A DNA stretch of 64,000 nucleotides, from positions 1 through 64,000 of the forward strand of contig CAYMAI010000007.1 in NCBI GenBank assembly GCA_964388445.1. The letters are read 5' to 3'. This DNA comes from CAYMAI01 sp964388445 (GTDB lineage: Bacteria > 4484-113 > JAGGVC01). Both the position numbers and the translations under genes were made by a program. Below the pieces are notes generated by a model. The model made no database searches. It was given only the letters and a program-made list of their open reading frames with translations, and was not told where the DNA came from. The first letter of the stretch is position 1. Each line of letters opens with the position of its first letter. Of this stretch, positions 1 to 8,740 are shown one piece after another.

Positions 1-542
1 CTACTGCAGGCAGCATCCATCGATAACTGCTCTTCATCTCAGATCACTCCTTTAAAAAATATATATGAAACAATTAAAACATTCGGGCCAATGCGGAAAC
101 GTGTATATTTCCGCAACCCAAAAACGAACTGCGAAATTGAAAAAGGCTTTAAAAGAGGGTTCAAAAAAAATGCACAATCGCAATAAACGCTCAAACTCGC
201 TTTGCAACTGACGCTTCAGATCCCTGCTTCAAAAACCCAATCCAATCCGCGCATAACGGATATTACCTTCGTTTTACTTCAAAACCTACTATAATGGTAT
301 AAATTAACAGTGTTTGACTTACATAAAAATCTGCAATCAAAATATTAAAAAATGTAAAAGTCGAAGCAAGGAAGCGGGGTAAGCGATGCGGCGAGGATAT
401 ATAAAAATATGCCAAGAAATGTAAATTAACGTGGAATGAATTTGTGAATAAAAGGCCTAATTGGAAGGGTTGAAAATTGCCTATGAGTGGATTTCAGTCC
501 AAGCCAATGCTGAAGGAATAGCCATGCAAAGTTGCCCACGAT
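1..542. other. Intergenic, no gene seen
   Basis: This AT-rich stretch has stop codons in all frames and no reading frame that looks coding. A TATAAT-like hexamer lies near 290, but no convincing -35 or following gene was found. I see no tRNA, repeat array or clear terminator. Confidence 0.5.
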
Positions 543-941
543 TTATTCGCCGGGCTTGCGCGAATGGTAACCGCGATATGCTCTTTGAAGTTCGCCGGCG
601 AGATCGCTGTCCGGCTTTCCGGTCTTCTTTTCCAGCGCTCGAAGCGCGCTGATTCTATATTCGCGTACGTGCGGATCGTCGAAGGATACTGTATCAATTT
701 CGCCCATACGGATGAAAATCCAAATTTCCTCTTCGGTTATTTCGGTTGCTTCAGCCAACGCCTTGACCGTGAACAGTATTTTCTTCAGTTCCTGATCCTT
801 AATAAAGTTGCGTACGGCGCTGAGTTTTCTTCGAAAATCTTTGTCTTTGCCAAAATTGCGAACGCATTCGGGACAAACACCTATTCGAAATTCGTCCTCG
901 AATATTGCCCCGCACCTGTTACATGTAACAAATCTGGTCAT
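543..941 (-). CDS. YvyF-like (flagellar operon protein family) zinc-ribbon protein
   Basis: This is a 132-residue cytoplasmic protein. Four cysteines, C7, C10, C23 and C26, form a CxxC...CxxC zinc knuckle at the N-terminus. Around residues 62-82 a short helix-turn-helix-like segment (LAEATEITEEEIWIFIRMG) follows. This order, zinc knuckle then MerR-like helix pair, is that of the YvyF/TIGR03826 proteins found in flagellar operons of Gram-positive bacteria. No flagellar gene is nearby, so the family assignment is by resemblance and a role in motility is not supported by context. The gene stands alone, with a good -10 and a 5' hairpin upstream. The opposite strand is also open but gives low-complexity, unrecognisable protein. 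Confidence 0.6.
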   Translation of the reverse strand: MTRFVTCNRCGAIFEDEFRIGVCPECVRNFGKDKDFRRKLSAVRNFIKDQELKKILFTVKALAEATEITEEEIWIFIRMGEIDTVSFDDPHVREYRISALRALEKKTGKPDSDLAGELQRAYRGYHSRKPGE

Positions 942-948
942 GGTTTGG

Positions 949-976
949 GCCGGAAAAGCCCGGCATATAAATTATA
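949..976 (-). promoter_or_regulatory. -10 box and 5'-terminal hairpin of the YvyF-like gene
   Basis: On the minus strand TATAAT (976-971) is followed after six bases by GCCGG, a six-base loop and CCGGC (964-949). The predicted transcription start falls on the first base of the hairpin. The ATG lies eight bases beyond. No clear -35 was seen. Confidence 0.4.
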
Positions 977-1061
977 TACCAATTGTGATGAAAATGGCAC
1001 CGGTACTGGCTGCATCCGATATCGAAGAATATTAGGCGATTTGGGCAAGAACCTAGGAAAC

Positions 1062-2414
1062 CTATCCTTGAATTACCCTAATGCCGACGAAAACGGAATT
1101 TAGTGCGGCCACAATATCCCTCCAGTCGATGCGTGAACTCTTATCGGGAACGTAAATTACGTCGCCCGGAAGAATGGTGTAATCGTCGAACGGAACACGG
1201 CCTTTGCCCATACGCTTGAAATCTATGCGCAGTACATCGTTTTCCGTAACCGGCTTTGTTAAATCCCTCGGCTGGCGAATACGTACAACGTTCGGCAAAT
1301 GCGCCTGGTCTTCCGGTCCGGCCATGGCGACATAATCATAGGCGGTTAAAAGCTCCGAATAATCGAATGCCCCTGGGTTTTGCACGCTGCCGAAGACGAA
1401 TACGCGCGTTTCGCGAGACATTATTTTTATTTCGTCCTTATGGTGAAGGTCGAAATCGGGTGCAATGCCGCCGTCGGCAAGCTCCCTCAAGTCCAATATT
1501 ATTCTTTCCAACGCGCCGTCATCGCCATACCTTTGCACAACAGTATTTTTCAAATCGGAAAACACGTTGACGCTGCCGGCGTATTCAAGAATGTCCCCGA
1601 GATTTTCGCCCGGCAGCACTTCGTAAAGGCCGGATCTCGGCGCTCCCGAAACACGAACAAGCACGCCCGGCTTCGGTATTTCCACAATGTCGCCGTCTTT
1701 CAAAAGAAAATCTCCCAATATCCGGCCTTGTCTCGAAAAACCAAGCGGGTCTATCTCCACCGATTTCCAATCCGATTCGTCGATGATTTCGGCTCCGCGG
1801 CTTTCGCGCGTGAGCCGGAAAACCTCTTCGGCGGGCCTTATATGCCGAATCCGGCGATGCCATCCTTTGTCGGCGTAGCCCGTGTATTGAAGCAGTTCGA
1901 GCATCGTAATGTGCGAATAAATGATGTAAACGCCTTGATAGCTTGTGTCGCCGCGAAAGTAAACCCTGATTCGGGCCGGTTCTTTAACCTGCAAATCCAC
2001 GTAAACGTCGTTGTAATATTTATGATATCCACGGGCAACAACTGCTACTGCGTCGGAAGAAGTCAAGCCCTCGACGTTTACCGCGCCGACAGTCGGAAGC
2101 AAAATTTCGCCGCGCTTGTTAACCATCAACGTATAGCTGTAAACCGATGCCGCAGCAATTTCGACCGTAACCGTAATGCGATCGCCTTTTCCCAGCGGAT
2201 AATCGTATGGAATGTACGACATATCCATTTTAGGCGTCAGGTCGTAAACGTTTTCGCTAGTGGGAGGCGCAGTCTGCACGACTATGGTGTCGCCCGGACG
2301 AGCTTGTTTGGCTTGCGCGTACGCCGGAGTCGCGGCGGCAAGGGTTAATAGAAGTGCTAGCGGCAGCAAGCACGCAAATGCGAGACCGGATTCACGTCGG
2401 GCAGCGATATTCAT
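1062..2414 (-). CDS. Polysaccharide export protein (Wza/KpsD family, SLBB domains)
   Basis: This is an outer-membrane or periplasmic export channel subunit for capsule or exopolysaccharide. The chosen start gives 450 residues and a clean signal peptide (LLPLALLLTLAAATPAYA) ending near residue 33. A longer in-frame start would overlap corA and place the signal peptide internally, so I rejected it. After the signal comes a poly-export domain (YPLGKGDRITVTVEIA... ILLPTVGAVNVEGLT). It is followed by at least three SLBB-type repeats of the form V.V.G.V..PG.. (for example VRVSGAPRSGLYEVLPGENL and VFVFGSVQNPGAFDY). The end is PGDVIYVPDKS. There is no lipobox cysteine, unlike Wza. No glycosyltransferase or Wzc gene is adjacent. 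A TATAAT lies ten bases before the ATG. Confidence 0.85.
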   Translation of the reverse strand: MNIAARRESGLAFACLLPLALLLTLAAATPAYAQAKQARPGDTIVVQTAPPTSENVYDLTPKMDMSYIPYDYPLGKGDRITVTVEIAAASVYSYTLMVNKRGEILLPTVGAVNVEGLTSSDAVAVVARGYHKYYNDVYVDLQVKEPARIRVYFRGDTSYQGVYIIYSHITMLELLQYTGYADKGWHRRIRHIRPAEEVFRLTRESRGAEIIDESDWKSVEIDPLGFSRQGRILGDFLLKDGDIVEIPKPGVLVRVSGAPRSGLYEVLPGENLGDILEYAGSVNVFSDLKNTVVQRYGDDGALERIILDLRELADGGIAPDFDLHHKDEIKIMSRETRVFVFGSVQNPGAFDYSELLTAYDYVAMAGPEDQAHLPNVVRIRQPRDLTKPVTENDVLRIDFKRMGKGRVPFDDYTILPGDVIYVPDKSSRIDWRDIVAALNSVFVGIRVIQG

Positions 2415-2497
2415 AACCGGCCCGATTATATCATTCGCACTTTCGTACTGATGCCGGTTTGCCCTAGCTAAATCAGCTCCGCAAATGGAACGAAATT

Positions 2498-3634
2498 TCA
2501 AAGCCATTTCTTGCGCCTGAAATAGAAAATCAGCGCTCCGCCCATAATAATTATCAGCGCCCAAAATGCCGGATACCCGAATCCCCAGCCAAGTTCGGGC
2601 ATATTAAAGGGAGAGGCCTCCGGGTCGAAATTCATACCGTAAACTCCGGCGATAAAAGTGAGCGGTATAAACGTGGTCGCGATTACGGTCAGAACCTTCA
2701 TAACCTCGTTCATTTTGTTGCTCATGCTGGAAAGGTAAACGTCGATTAGCCCGCTTGCAAGCTCCCTGTATGTTTCGAGCAGGTCGATAAGTTCGATGAC
2801 GTGATCGTAGCAGTCCCGCAAATAAACGCGAGTTTCGGAGGTGATGTTCGGCGAATCTTCCCTCAAAAGCGAAGCCAGCGCTTCCCTCAATGGCCATATG
2901 GCGCGCCTCAAAGAAATGAGTTCCCTTTTTATATCGTGAATATCGTGAATAGTGTCTTCCCGCGGGTTTTCCGATACTTCGTCCTCGAGCGCCTCGACCC
3001 TTTCCCCGAAAGTTTCGAGAATTGGAAAGTAGGAATCGATTACGCTATCGATCAGCGCGTAAGCGAGGTAGTCAGCGCCGAGCGAACGAATGTGACCGCG
3101 CGATTTGCGAATGCGATCCCGAACGGCATCGAAGCAGTCCCATTTTTTTTCCAAAAATGATAGTACGTAATTTTTCCCCAAAAACAGGCTAAGCTGCTCG
3201 GTATCTATTTCGTCGTCCGGTCCCAAAGATGCCAATCTAACGACAATAAAAAGGTGATCATCGTATTGTTCGACCTTTGCGCGTTGGCCGAGATGCACAA
3301 CGTCTTCGACTGCAAGCTTATGAAGACTAAACAGAGTTGCCAGATCGGAAACGACGGTTTCGTCGCCAAGCCCGGCTACGTTAATCCAGGTTACAGGCCA
3401 TTCTGCGAAATGCTCCGCGATTTCCTTCGTATCGATGGTTTCATGGTCATGAATTTCGGTTTCGCTATATGCCAGCAAAGAGATATGAGGCTTTTCAGCG
3501 CATTCCGCAAATGCCAAAGTTCCGGGTGCGGAACCCGGGGGCGGGCGGCGAAACGCTTTTTCCCGCTTTTTTGCGCGCACCATCTGCAAAGCATGCTTAA
3601 TCTTAGACTTTTCTTTAATGAAATTGCCGGTCAT
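2498..3634 (-). CDS. corA: CorA-family magnesium/cobalt channel
   Basis: This is a pentameric inner-membrane Mg2+/Co2+ channel of about 378 residues, the normal family length. The long N-terminal cytoplasmic domain ends in two C-terminal transmembrane helices. The first (VIATTFIPLTFIAGVYGMNFD) carries the diagnostic GMN triplet at the pore mouth. The second is FWALIIIMGGALIFYF, followed by a basic tail. The stalk helix contains the usual SNKMNEVMKVLTVIATTFIPL sequence type. I chose the third in-frame start because GAGG lies six bases before it. TTG and ATG codons 15 and 6 bases further upstream are alternatives. It is divergent from the methyltransferase gene and close upstream of the polysaccharide export gene on the same strand. 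Confidence 0.93.
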   Translation of the reverse strand: MTGNFIKEKSKIKHALQMVRAKKREKAFRRPPPGSAPGTLAFAECAEKPHISLLAYSETEIHDHETIDTKEIAEHFAEWPVTWINVAGLGDETVVSDLATLFSLHKLAVEDVVHLGQRAKVEQYDDHLFIVVRLASLGPDDEIDTEQLSLFLGKNYVLSFLEKKWDCFDAVRDRIRKSRGHIRSLGADYLAYALIDSVIDSYFPILETFGERVEALEDEVSENPREDTIHDIHDIKRELISLRRAIWPLREALASLLREDSPNITSETRVYLRDCYDHVIELIDLLETYRELASGLIDVYLSSMSNKMNEVMKVLTVIATTFIPLTFIAGVYGMNFDPEASPFNMPELGWGFGYPAFWALIIIMGGALIFYFRRKKWL

Positions 3635-3753
3635 CGCCATCCTCGTCAAATCAGCGCGACGGTAACGCCGCCGCGCACCATTTTACATCGCGATAGTAGA
3701 TTGGCTGGCAAAGACGAACTCAAAGGCACCTGCTTGGCGTATTGGAGTGAAGA

Positions 3754-3759
3754 TATAAT
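3754..3759 (+). promoter_or_regulatory. -10 box of the methyltransferase gene
   Basis: TATAAT sits nine bases before the ATG. Transcription starting 6-8 bases after the hexamer would leave a leader of one to three bases. There is no Shine-Dalgarno sequence, so translation is probably effectively leaderless. Confidence 0.45.
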
Positions 3760-3768
3760 TGGTAAGTT

Positions 3769-4707
3769 ATGACCAAAAACTCAAAAGTGGATTGGAACAG
3801 CGAGCATTACAGGCGAATCATTACCGACCAACGCAGGTGGCTTTATCATCGCGATTGGTTTGAAAATGCAATTCGGGAAATAATCGGGCTGGGCAAAGGA
3901 AACCCAATGCGGGGTCTGGATGCAGGTTGCGGCGCCGGTTATTTGGCTTTCGAGCTTGCGAAACTGGATTCGAGAATTGAAATTCTGGGTACGGATACCA
4001 GCGACGACCTGCTCGGCTCGGCAGCTGTAGAGTGCGAGCGGCAGGAACTTCAAAAAAGGGTCAGTTTTGAAAAGTGCAGCTGTTACGAAATGCCTTATAG
4101 GGATGGTGAATTCGACTTTGCAGGCGCACACACTTTAATGCTTCACCTTACGGATCCGGTGCGAGCGCTTAAGGAAATGTCCCGCGTAGTCAAGCCCGGC
4201 GGAACCGTATTTGCTTGTGAGCCGGACAATTTCGCAAGCTTCCCTTCCGGATTCGATTGCGCATCCGAGCCGGATGGAACGGATTACGATTGGGCGGCGC
4301 GCAAGTTCGAATATGCACAGAAGCTTTACCGCGGAAAAATCGCCGCCGGAGAAGGAGACAGCGCCGTTGCAAGGAGAATGCCGCTTTTATTCCGCGACGC
4401 GGGACTCGAAGTTTTTTTCTTTCGCAAAAGCGACCGGTTTCTATATTTGCTTCCTCCTTACGACACGGAAGAGAAGCTGGCATTGGCGGAAAACTTGAGA
4501 GTGACGCTATCGGAAGAAAACTGCCGCAGATTTTTCCCGACGTTGCGCAGCGAATTCAAGGCGGGAGGCGGAACCGATGCGGAATTCGACAGCTTTTGGA
4601 ACGAGCGAATCGAGCGGCAAAACAAGGCTCTAATTGCGCTCGAAGAGGAAAAATTGACATGGGCCTACAATCATACGGTCGCTATATGCGCGGGTAGAGC
4701 AAGTTAA
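3769..4707 (+). CDS. Class I SAM-dependent methyltransferase
   Basis: This 312-residue soluble enzyme has the Rossmann-type methyltransferase signature. Motif I (LDAGCGAGYL) is at about residues 49-58, followed by the acidic ribose-binding strand (ILGTDTSDDLL). Motif IV is at PYRDGEFDFAGAHTLMLHL and motif VI at VKPGGTVFACEPD. It belongs to the broad Methyltransf_11/25 group. The C-terminal third, rich in charged residues, probably forms the substrate cap and gives no clue to the substrate. The gene is a single transcription unit divergent from corA. Neighbouring genes do not identify a pathway, so the acceptor molecule is unknown. Confidence 0.8.
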   Translation: MTKNSKVDWNSEHYRRIITDQRRWLYHRDWFENAIREIIGLGKGNPMRGLDAGCGAGYLAFELAKLDSRIEILGTDTSDDLLGSAAVECERQELQKRVSFEKCSCYEMPYRDGEFDFAGAHTLMLHLTDPVRALKEMSRVVKPGGTVFACEPDNFASFPSGFDCASEPDGTDYDWAARKFEYAQKLYRGKIAAGEGDSAVARRMPLLFRDAGLEVFFFRKSDRFLYLLPPYDTEEKLALAENLRVTLSEENCRRFFPTLRSEFKAGGGTDAEFDSFWNERIERQNKALIALEEEKLTWAYNHTVAICAGRAS

Positions 4708-4751
4708 ACGAAGTTTATTTTATGAACTCGCACGTTTTTTGGGGACAAATC

Positions 4752-4787
4752 TTGAAATGTCTTGAACATCGGAATATTTGAAATGTC
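4752..4787 (+). repeat. Pair of 10-bp direct repeats upstream of the secreted protein gene
   Basis: TTGAAATGTC occurs at 4752-4761 and again at 4778-4787, 26 bp apart start to start. They lie 79-114 bp before the next ATG. The spacing and position are compatible with a regulator binding site, which is an inference only. Confidence 0.35.
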
Positions 4788-4865
4788 ATACGGTTGATCG
4801 GCTGTGCAGTTTGCAGGCAATCAGCCGGAATTGAATGAGAGGAACGCGGGATATCCGGAGGCGTT

Positions 4866-6092
4866 ATGAAACTGCTATTGTCGTTTTCGTTGGCGATATG
4901 TTTTTTTCTGGCAATCGCTGCTATGAAGTCCGATGCGGCGGACAACACCGAAAGCTGCAGGTGCGAAACTCAAACTGGTTTGATGCAACTTGAGGGAAGC
5001 GCACTTTTTTTGGCGATAGAAAGCATGGATGCGGGAGAATCGCCGCAGCATCTATTTCTGGGATTTTCAAAAGAGGAACTGCTTGCGCTAAAAGACGAAA
5101 TCGTCCGAATGCGAACCACTGACCCAGCGCCACTTTCATTGGCCGAATTCATGGTTTTGGGATTTGGTGGTCGTGTGACTGTCGACGTAGTCTTAATTGC
5201 TTCGGACGGACGATTCGCCGATATGGACGATTTTCAGAAAATCTCGGAATGGACTATGGACTTGCCATTCATCAACAGCTCTTTCGTCCCCTCTGGATTC
5301 TTTCCGGAATTCTACGTTAGTTACACTTTTCTTCCTGAGCAAGGCTCGGACGCATTTAAATACTTGAAAAATCATCCGAAACGAGCAAACGAGATTGCAC
5401 TTAAACAATCTCGGATTTTTGCTCAAACCCTTAGCCCCTGGACCAGCTTGACGGAAAGCAGCCCTATAAATTCCGCTCAACTTAACCTAGATGCCGTCCG
5501 CTGGTATTTTGGCGCAACAGGCAAAGACAATGACTTTGAAATAAGGATGCAAAACGGCAATGCGTTTCCGATTGAGATTTCGTACTTGCCAAAAGAAATC
5601 GTAAAACAAAGCGAACGCATTGATTCCTTCGGGAATGAGCTTATCCAGATTATGGCGGAGAAGATTTATGCCAAAAGAGAAAAATCCCCTGCACCGCTTG
5701 CACTTTTTGAGTACTTGGTGTTGAGCAAATCCGGAATGGCGGAAATCGAAACCGTTTTCATAAATTCCCGAGGATTGTTCGTTTCGCCGAATGAAATGAG
5801 AGAATTCGCCGAATATTTATCCACTGCCTCCAAAAGCCGCAGGAGTTCAAATGCTCCGAACGTTTTGGCAGACCCTCCGACCGCATATACATTTCTTGCG
5901 GGGCAAACTGCCAACGCCATTCAATTTTTAGAGCAAAATCCGGAACGTGCTGCAAATATAAGGAAAATTCAAGATATGACCTTGTTAAGGCTGTCCGAAA
6001 AAACGGGCCTGATACCAGTTCATCCAATGATGCGGCAAAATCCTCCCAGAAAACCTCAAGCCGAAGGCTCCCCATCTCCAGTATTGGAATAA
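4866..6092 (+). CDS. Secreted protein with an internal duplication, function unknown
   Basis: The 408-residue product begins with a signal peptide (LLLSFSLAICFFLAIAAMKSDA) and is predicted to be exported. The mature part contains two copies of an unrecognised module. Copy one has PAPLSLAEFMVLGFGGRVTVD followed by VVLIASDGRF and later EQGSDAFKYLKNHPKRANEIALKQ. Copy two has SPAPLALFEYLVLSKSG, ETVFINSRGLF and GQTANAIQFLEQNPERAANI. The order and spacing of these blocks are the same, so the gene arose by tandem duplication followed by divergence. A GGAGG lies before the ATG. The 3' end overlaps the convergent mscS-family gene by 37 bp. I do not recognise the family. Confidence 0.65.
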   Translation: MKLLLSFSLAICFFLAIAAMKSDAADNTESCRCETQTGLMQLEGSALFLAIESMDAGESPQHLFLGFSKEELLALKDEIVRMRTTDPAPLSLAEFMVLGFGGRVTVDVVLIASDGRFADMDDFQKISEWTMDLPFINSSFVPSGFFPEFYVSYTFLPEQGSDAFKYLKNHPKRANEIALKQSRIFAQTLSPWTSLTESSPINSAQLNLDAVRWYFGATGKDNDFEIRMQNGNAFPIEISYLPKEIVKQSERIDSFGNELIQIMAEKIYAKREKSPAPLALFEYLVLSKSGMAEIETVFINSRGLFVSPNEMREFAEYLSTASKSRRSSNAPNVLADPPTAYTFLAGQTANAIQFLEQNPERAANIRKIQDMTLLRLSEKTGLIPVHPMMRQNPPRKPQAEGSPSPVLE

Positions 6093-7267
6093 TCCAATTT
6101 GAGCCATGGATGTGGGACTTCTTTTTCGAGCGATGCCTGAAATTCTATGGCGGCGGGGTAGGCAAAATCGACACCGATTCGCTTTGCAAGCAGCAGCAGC
6201 TTAAGGTTGATGTCTTGCCTTATTGCTTGATGCTCCTTCCAGTCCACTGTCGGCGTAAAGTACTGCACGAGTATTGCAAGGTCGCTCGCTCCGAAACTTT
6301 CAAAGAACACAGCCGTAGTTTCAGGATCTATGCCTTTGTGAGATCCAAGAAGGTCGCGCGCGCCAATCACGAATTCGTTAACCTGTTGCGGAGTCGACCA
6401 ATACGCCAAGCCAAGATGCATCCTTACACGGCGCATTGGCATTCTCGTAAAGTTTTCAATCACGCTGCTCGTGATTTTTGAGTTGGGCAAAGTAATTTGT
6501 GATTTGTAAAAAGTCCTGATTCGCGTCGACCGCATTCCTACTTCTTCCACAACACCTTCCACGTCGTCTATTTTTACCCAGTCGCCTACCGAGAACGGCT
6601 TATCCATTAAAACCGTCACGCTGCCGAAAACGTTGGAAATGGTTTCCTGAGCGGCGAACGCGACCGCAAGACCCCCGATGCCAAGTCCGGCGAGAAGTGT
6701 CGTAATGTTGAATCCCCAAACTTGTACTATTACCAGAGTCGTAAAAATCCAAAGCACGACTTTAACGGCGTCACGGATAAGGGGCAATAGCACATCGTCC
6801 GCCCTGGATTGGGATTCCTCAGACCTTCTCTTCGCGAAATAAACGATGCATTCGAGAATGCTGTTCAGGAATCTGGCAAGGAAGAATATGATTAGCGTGA
6901 CCGAAACATATTGAAGAACTTCGCCCAAAGTGAATGTGCTTTTGCCGATTGTAAGGATTTCGGTTGGCGGAATTGGAACAATCAGAATAGCCAACCAGAT
7001 CGCCGTAAACAGCAATAGCCAATTTGCGCTTCTATGCATTTCGGCGGCAATTTTGGGGTCGATATCGGAATTGCCTTCGGTAGCAGCAAAGACCCGTTTA
7101 TTTATGTACCAAGTCAAAAGCCGTCGAAAAAATAAGACCGCAAAGACGACAACCAGCGCCGCGAGCCAATATCCCCAGCTTTCGCGCGCATATTCGATTG
7201 CGGAATCCGCCTTTCCTAGCTGAAGCGCCAAGGGCAAGTTATGTGTCGAAATGAATAGAAAATTCAT
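6056..7267 (-). CDS. MscS-family mechanosensitive ion channel
   Basis: This is an inner-membrane osmotic safety channel of 403 residues. An N-terminal helix (WGYWLAALVVVFAVLFFRR) is followed by helices around LLLFTAIWLAILIVPI and LQYVSVTLIIFFLARFL. The pore-lining TM3 region is rich in Gly/Ala (TTLLAGLGIGGLAVAFAAQ), as in MscS. The beta domain follows with the typical PFSVGDWVKIDDVEGVVEEV and RIRTFYKSQITLPNSKI. It has one more transmembrane segment than E. coli MscS, resembling YbdG/YnaI-type members. Its ATG overlaps the thiL stop as ATGA, so the two are translationally coupled. It is convergent with the duplicated secreted protein gene. Confidence 0.88.
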   Translation of the reverse strand: MNFLFISTHNLPLALQLGKADSAIEYARESWGYWLAALVVVFAVLFFRRLLTWYINKRVFAATEGNSDIDPKIAAEMHRSANWLLLFTAIWLAILIVPIPPTEILTIGKSTFTLGEVLQYVSVTLIIFFLARFLNSILECIVYFAKRRSEESQSRADDVLLPLIRDAVKVVLWIFTTLVIVQVWGFNITTLLAGLGIGGLAVAFAAQETISNVFGSVTVLMDKPFSVGDWVKIDDVEGVVEEVGMRSTRIRTFYKSQITLPNSKITSSVIENFTRMPMRRVRMHLGLAYWSTPQQVNEFVIGARDLLGSHKGIDPETTAVFFESFGASDLAILVQYFTPTVDWKEHQAIRQDINLKLLLLAKRIGVDFAYPAAIEFQASLEKEVPHPWLKLDYSNTGDGEPSA

Positions 7268-8427
7268 CCGGTAATCCTGCCTTTGTTTTTAAAATGCTCG
7301 AATCCAGTTTCGGCAACCTTTTCAAGTATCCCGTTTCGCATAATCCAAACTCCCGGCTTACTAACGAATTTCCCGATTATCGAAAGGATTTCCTTCGTTT
7401 CTCCATCAAGCGAAATACTATCCGGCTCCGCGATTGCGAACATTAGATTGAAATCCTCGGCGGAATCGAGCAGAAACTGAATTAAGGCTTCCTCGTACGC
7501 ATTTTCCGGCGATTTTGTTCCAATTTGATTCCTGGCTTTGCTTTGCACAATTTCTCCAACCATTTTGGTCACTTCCAGATGCGGCTTCAAATGGGAAAAA
7601 TCTAAAATCACTCCGCACTTTGACGCTTCCGAAAGTAATCTGGCGCTTTTGGCAAGGCTATCCGACGTGTCAATCATTGCCGTTGCCAATCCGGATGTAC
7701 TTAAATATCTTCCAATCTCGACTTGGGCGACCGGCATATGAAAGGCTTTTAATGATTTCTGAAAACCGCCCGGATTCGGCGAAAACTTTTTGCTTTGCCC
7801 GGCTGTTTGGGGATATGCAGCGAAAAAACCGGCATAAGCAAGCCCTATCGCACCGGCAACTGCGAGATATTGACCAGGCAAGGCGCCTTTTCGAAGAACT
7901 GCGCGCCCCTTCTCTACCGCTCCGATGGCCGTTATACATATCGTCCACTCCCTGCCGACCACCAAATCACCGCCCCAAATCTCCACTCCATACAACCTTG
8001 CCGCTTTGCCAACGCCATTTGAAAAAGCGTTGATTTCTTCATCGGACGCGATATCCGGAATACCCAAACTTACAACAAAGCCAATCGGAATGCCTCCGCA
8101 GGCGGCAATATCGCTGATATTCACACTCACGGATTTAAATCCGGCTTTTCGGAGCGAGTTTAGCCGATCATCCGAAGGAAGCAGGAAGTGAGTGTATTCA
8201 ATAAGCATATCGGTGGTTACCAGCAAATCAAACTCGCCTGCATTCCAAACCGCGCAGTCATCGCCTTGTACGACGGTTTTGTCGCCGACGAGGTCCAAAA
8301 TGGCCGCGTAAGCCGATTTATCTACTTGCCGGATTGGCGATTGAGAATTGCCATAAGCGCGATTTTTTGCGCCGAGCAATCGGCGCGCTGTGTCGATTAT
8401 GGCTTCTTCGCGGTTGATTTTCGCCAC
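7264..8427 (-). CDS. thiL: Thiamine-monophosphate kinase
   Basis: The enzyme phosphorylates thiamine monophosphate to thiamine diphosphate with ATP. Family motifs include the Asp-rich VVQGDDCAVW, LLVTTDMLIEYTHFLL, the conserved region FKSVSVNISDIAACGGIPIG, and MIDTSDSLAKSARLL near the C-terminus. I place the start at a GTG that gives 387 residues and the usual N-terminal helix (INREEAIIDTARRLL). The reading frame stays open for another 38 codons to an ATG, but that would run into the tRNA promoter and add a non-family extension. The GTG lies six bases after TATACT, implying a leaderless message. It is coupled to the MscS-family gene by a 4-bp overlap. Confidence 0.85.
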   Translation of the reverse strand: MAKINREEAIIDTARRLLGAKNRAYGNSQSPIRQVDKSAYAAILDLVGDKTVVQGDDCAVWNAGEFDLLVTTDMLIEYTHFLLPSDDRLNSLRKAGFKSVSVNISDIAACGGIPIGFVVSLGIPDIASDEEINAFSNGVGKAARLYGVEIWGGDLVVGREWTICITAIGAVEKGRAVLRKGALPGQYLAVAGAIGLAYAGFFAAYPQTAGQSKKFSPNPGGFQKSLKAFHMPVAQVEIGRYLSTSGLATAMIDTSDSLAKSARLLSEASKCGVILDFSHLKPHLEVTKMVGEIVQSKARNQIGTKSPENAYEEALIQFLLDSAEDFNLMFAIAEPDSISLDGETKEILSIIGKFVSKPGVWIMRNGILEKVAETGFEHFKNKGRITG

Positions 8428-8433
8428 CGGCAA

Positions 8434-8439
8434 AGTATA
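8434..8439 (-). promoter_or_regulatory. -10 box six bases before the thiL GTG
   Basis: On the minus strand TATACT is followed by exactly six bases and then GTG. TTGACC lies 15 bp upstream (8460-8455), a short but possible -35 spacing. No Shine-Dalgarno sequence precedes the start, so a leaderless transcript is inferred. Confidence 0.5.
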
Positions 8440-8508
8440 ACAGGGAAGTTCGATGGTCAAAGAACCTTCTTGCCGGCTAAAACGCTTAATTAGTTTGACT
8501 GTTTTTAT

Positions 8509-8537
8509 TTGACACTTATATGCGGTTGGGATAGAAT
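8509..8537 (+). promoter_or_regulatory. Sigma-70 promoter of the tRNA-Ile/tRNA-Ala operon
   Basis: A perfect TTGACA (8509-8514) is separated by 17 bp from TAGAAT (8532-8537). The predicted start is around 8544, just before the first tRNA base. This is the best match to the sigma-70 consensus in the window, as expected for a stable RNA operon. Confidence 0.85.
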
Positions 8538-8546
8538 TCACCGCGC

Positions 8547-8620
8547 GGGTCGGTAGCTCAGTTGGTTAGAGCGCATCCCTGATAAGGATGAGGTCCCTGG
8601 TTCGAATCCAGGTCGACCCA
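8547..8620 (+). tRNA. tRNA-Ile (GAT)
   Basis: The sequence folds as a complete cloverleaf. The acceptor stem GGGTCGG pairs with the TCGACCC end, the anticodon loop CTGATAA gives anticodon GAT, and the T loop has GGTTCGAATCC. The discriminator is A and CCA is not encoded. It is followed 20 bp later by tRNA-Ala, the same pair that usually sits in rRNA spacers, but no rRNA gene is present here. Confidence 0.95.
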
Positions 8621-8640
8621 CTTTCAAAAGCGCCCGCAAT

Positions 8641-8713
8641 GGGGACGTAGCTCAGTTGGGAGAGCGGCTGCCTTGCACGCAGTAGGTCGTCGGTTCGAGT
8701 CCGATCGTCTCCA
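8641..8713 (+). tRNA. tRNA-Ala (TGC)
   Basis: The acceptor stem GGGGACG pairs with CGTCTCC. The anticodon arm CTGCCTTGCACGCAG gives anticodon TGC, and the T arm is CGGTTCGAGTCCG. CCA is not encoded. It probably shares the upstream promoter with tRNA-Ile. Confidence 0.95.
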
Positions 8714-8740
8714 CTTGTAAAATCGTGTTCCGGATATGGT

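Noticed and set aside
564..1103. Plus-strand reading frame opposite the YvyF-like gene
   Set aside because: It encodes no recognisable protein, while the minus strand has a clean CxxC zinc knuckle and a -10 box.
8428..8541. N-terminal extension of ThiL to an upstream ATG
   Set aside because: It would overlap the tRNA promoter and adds non-family sequence. The GTG after TATACT fits better.
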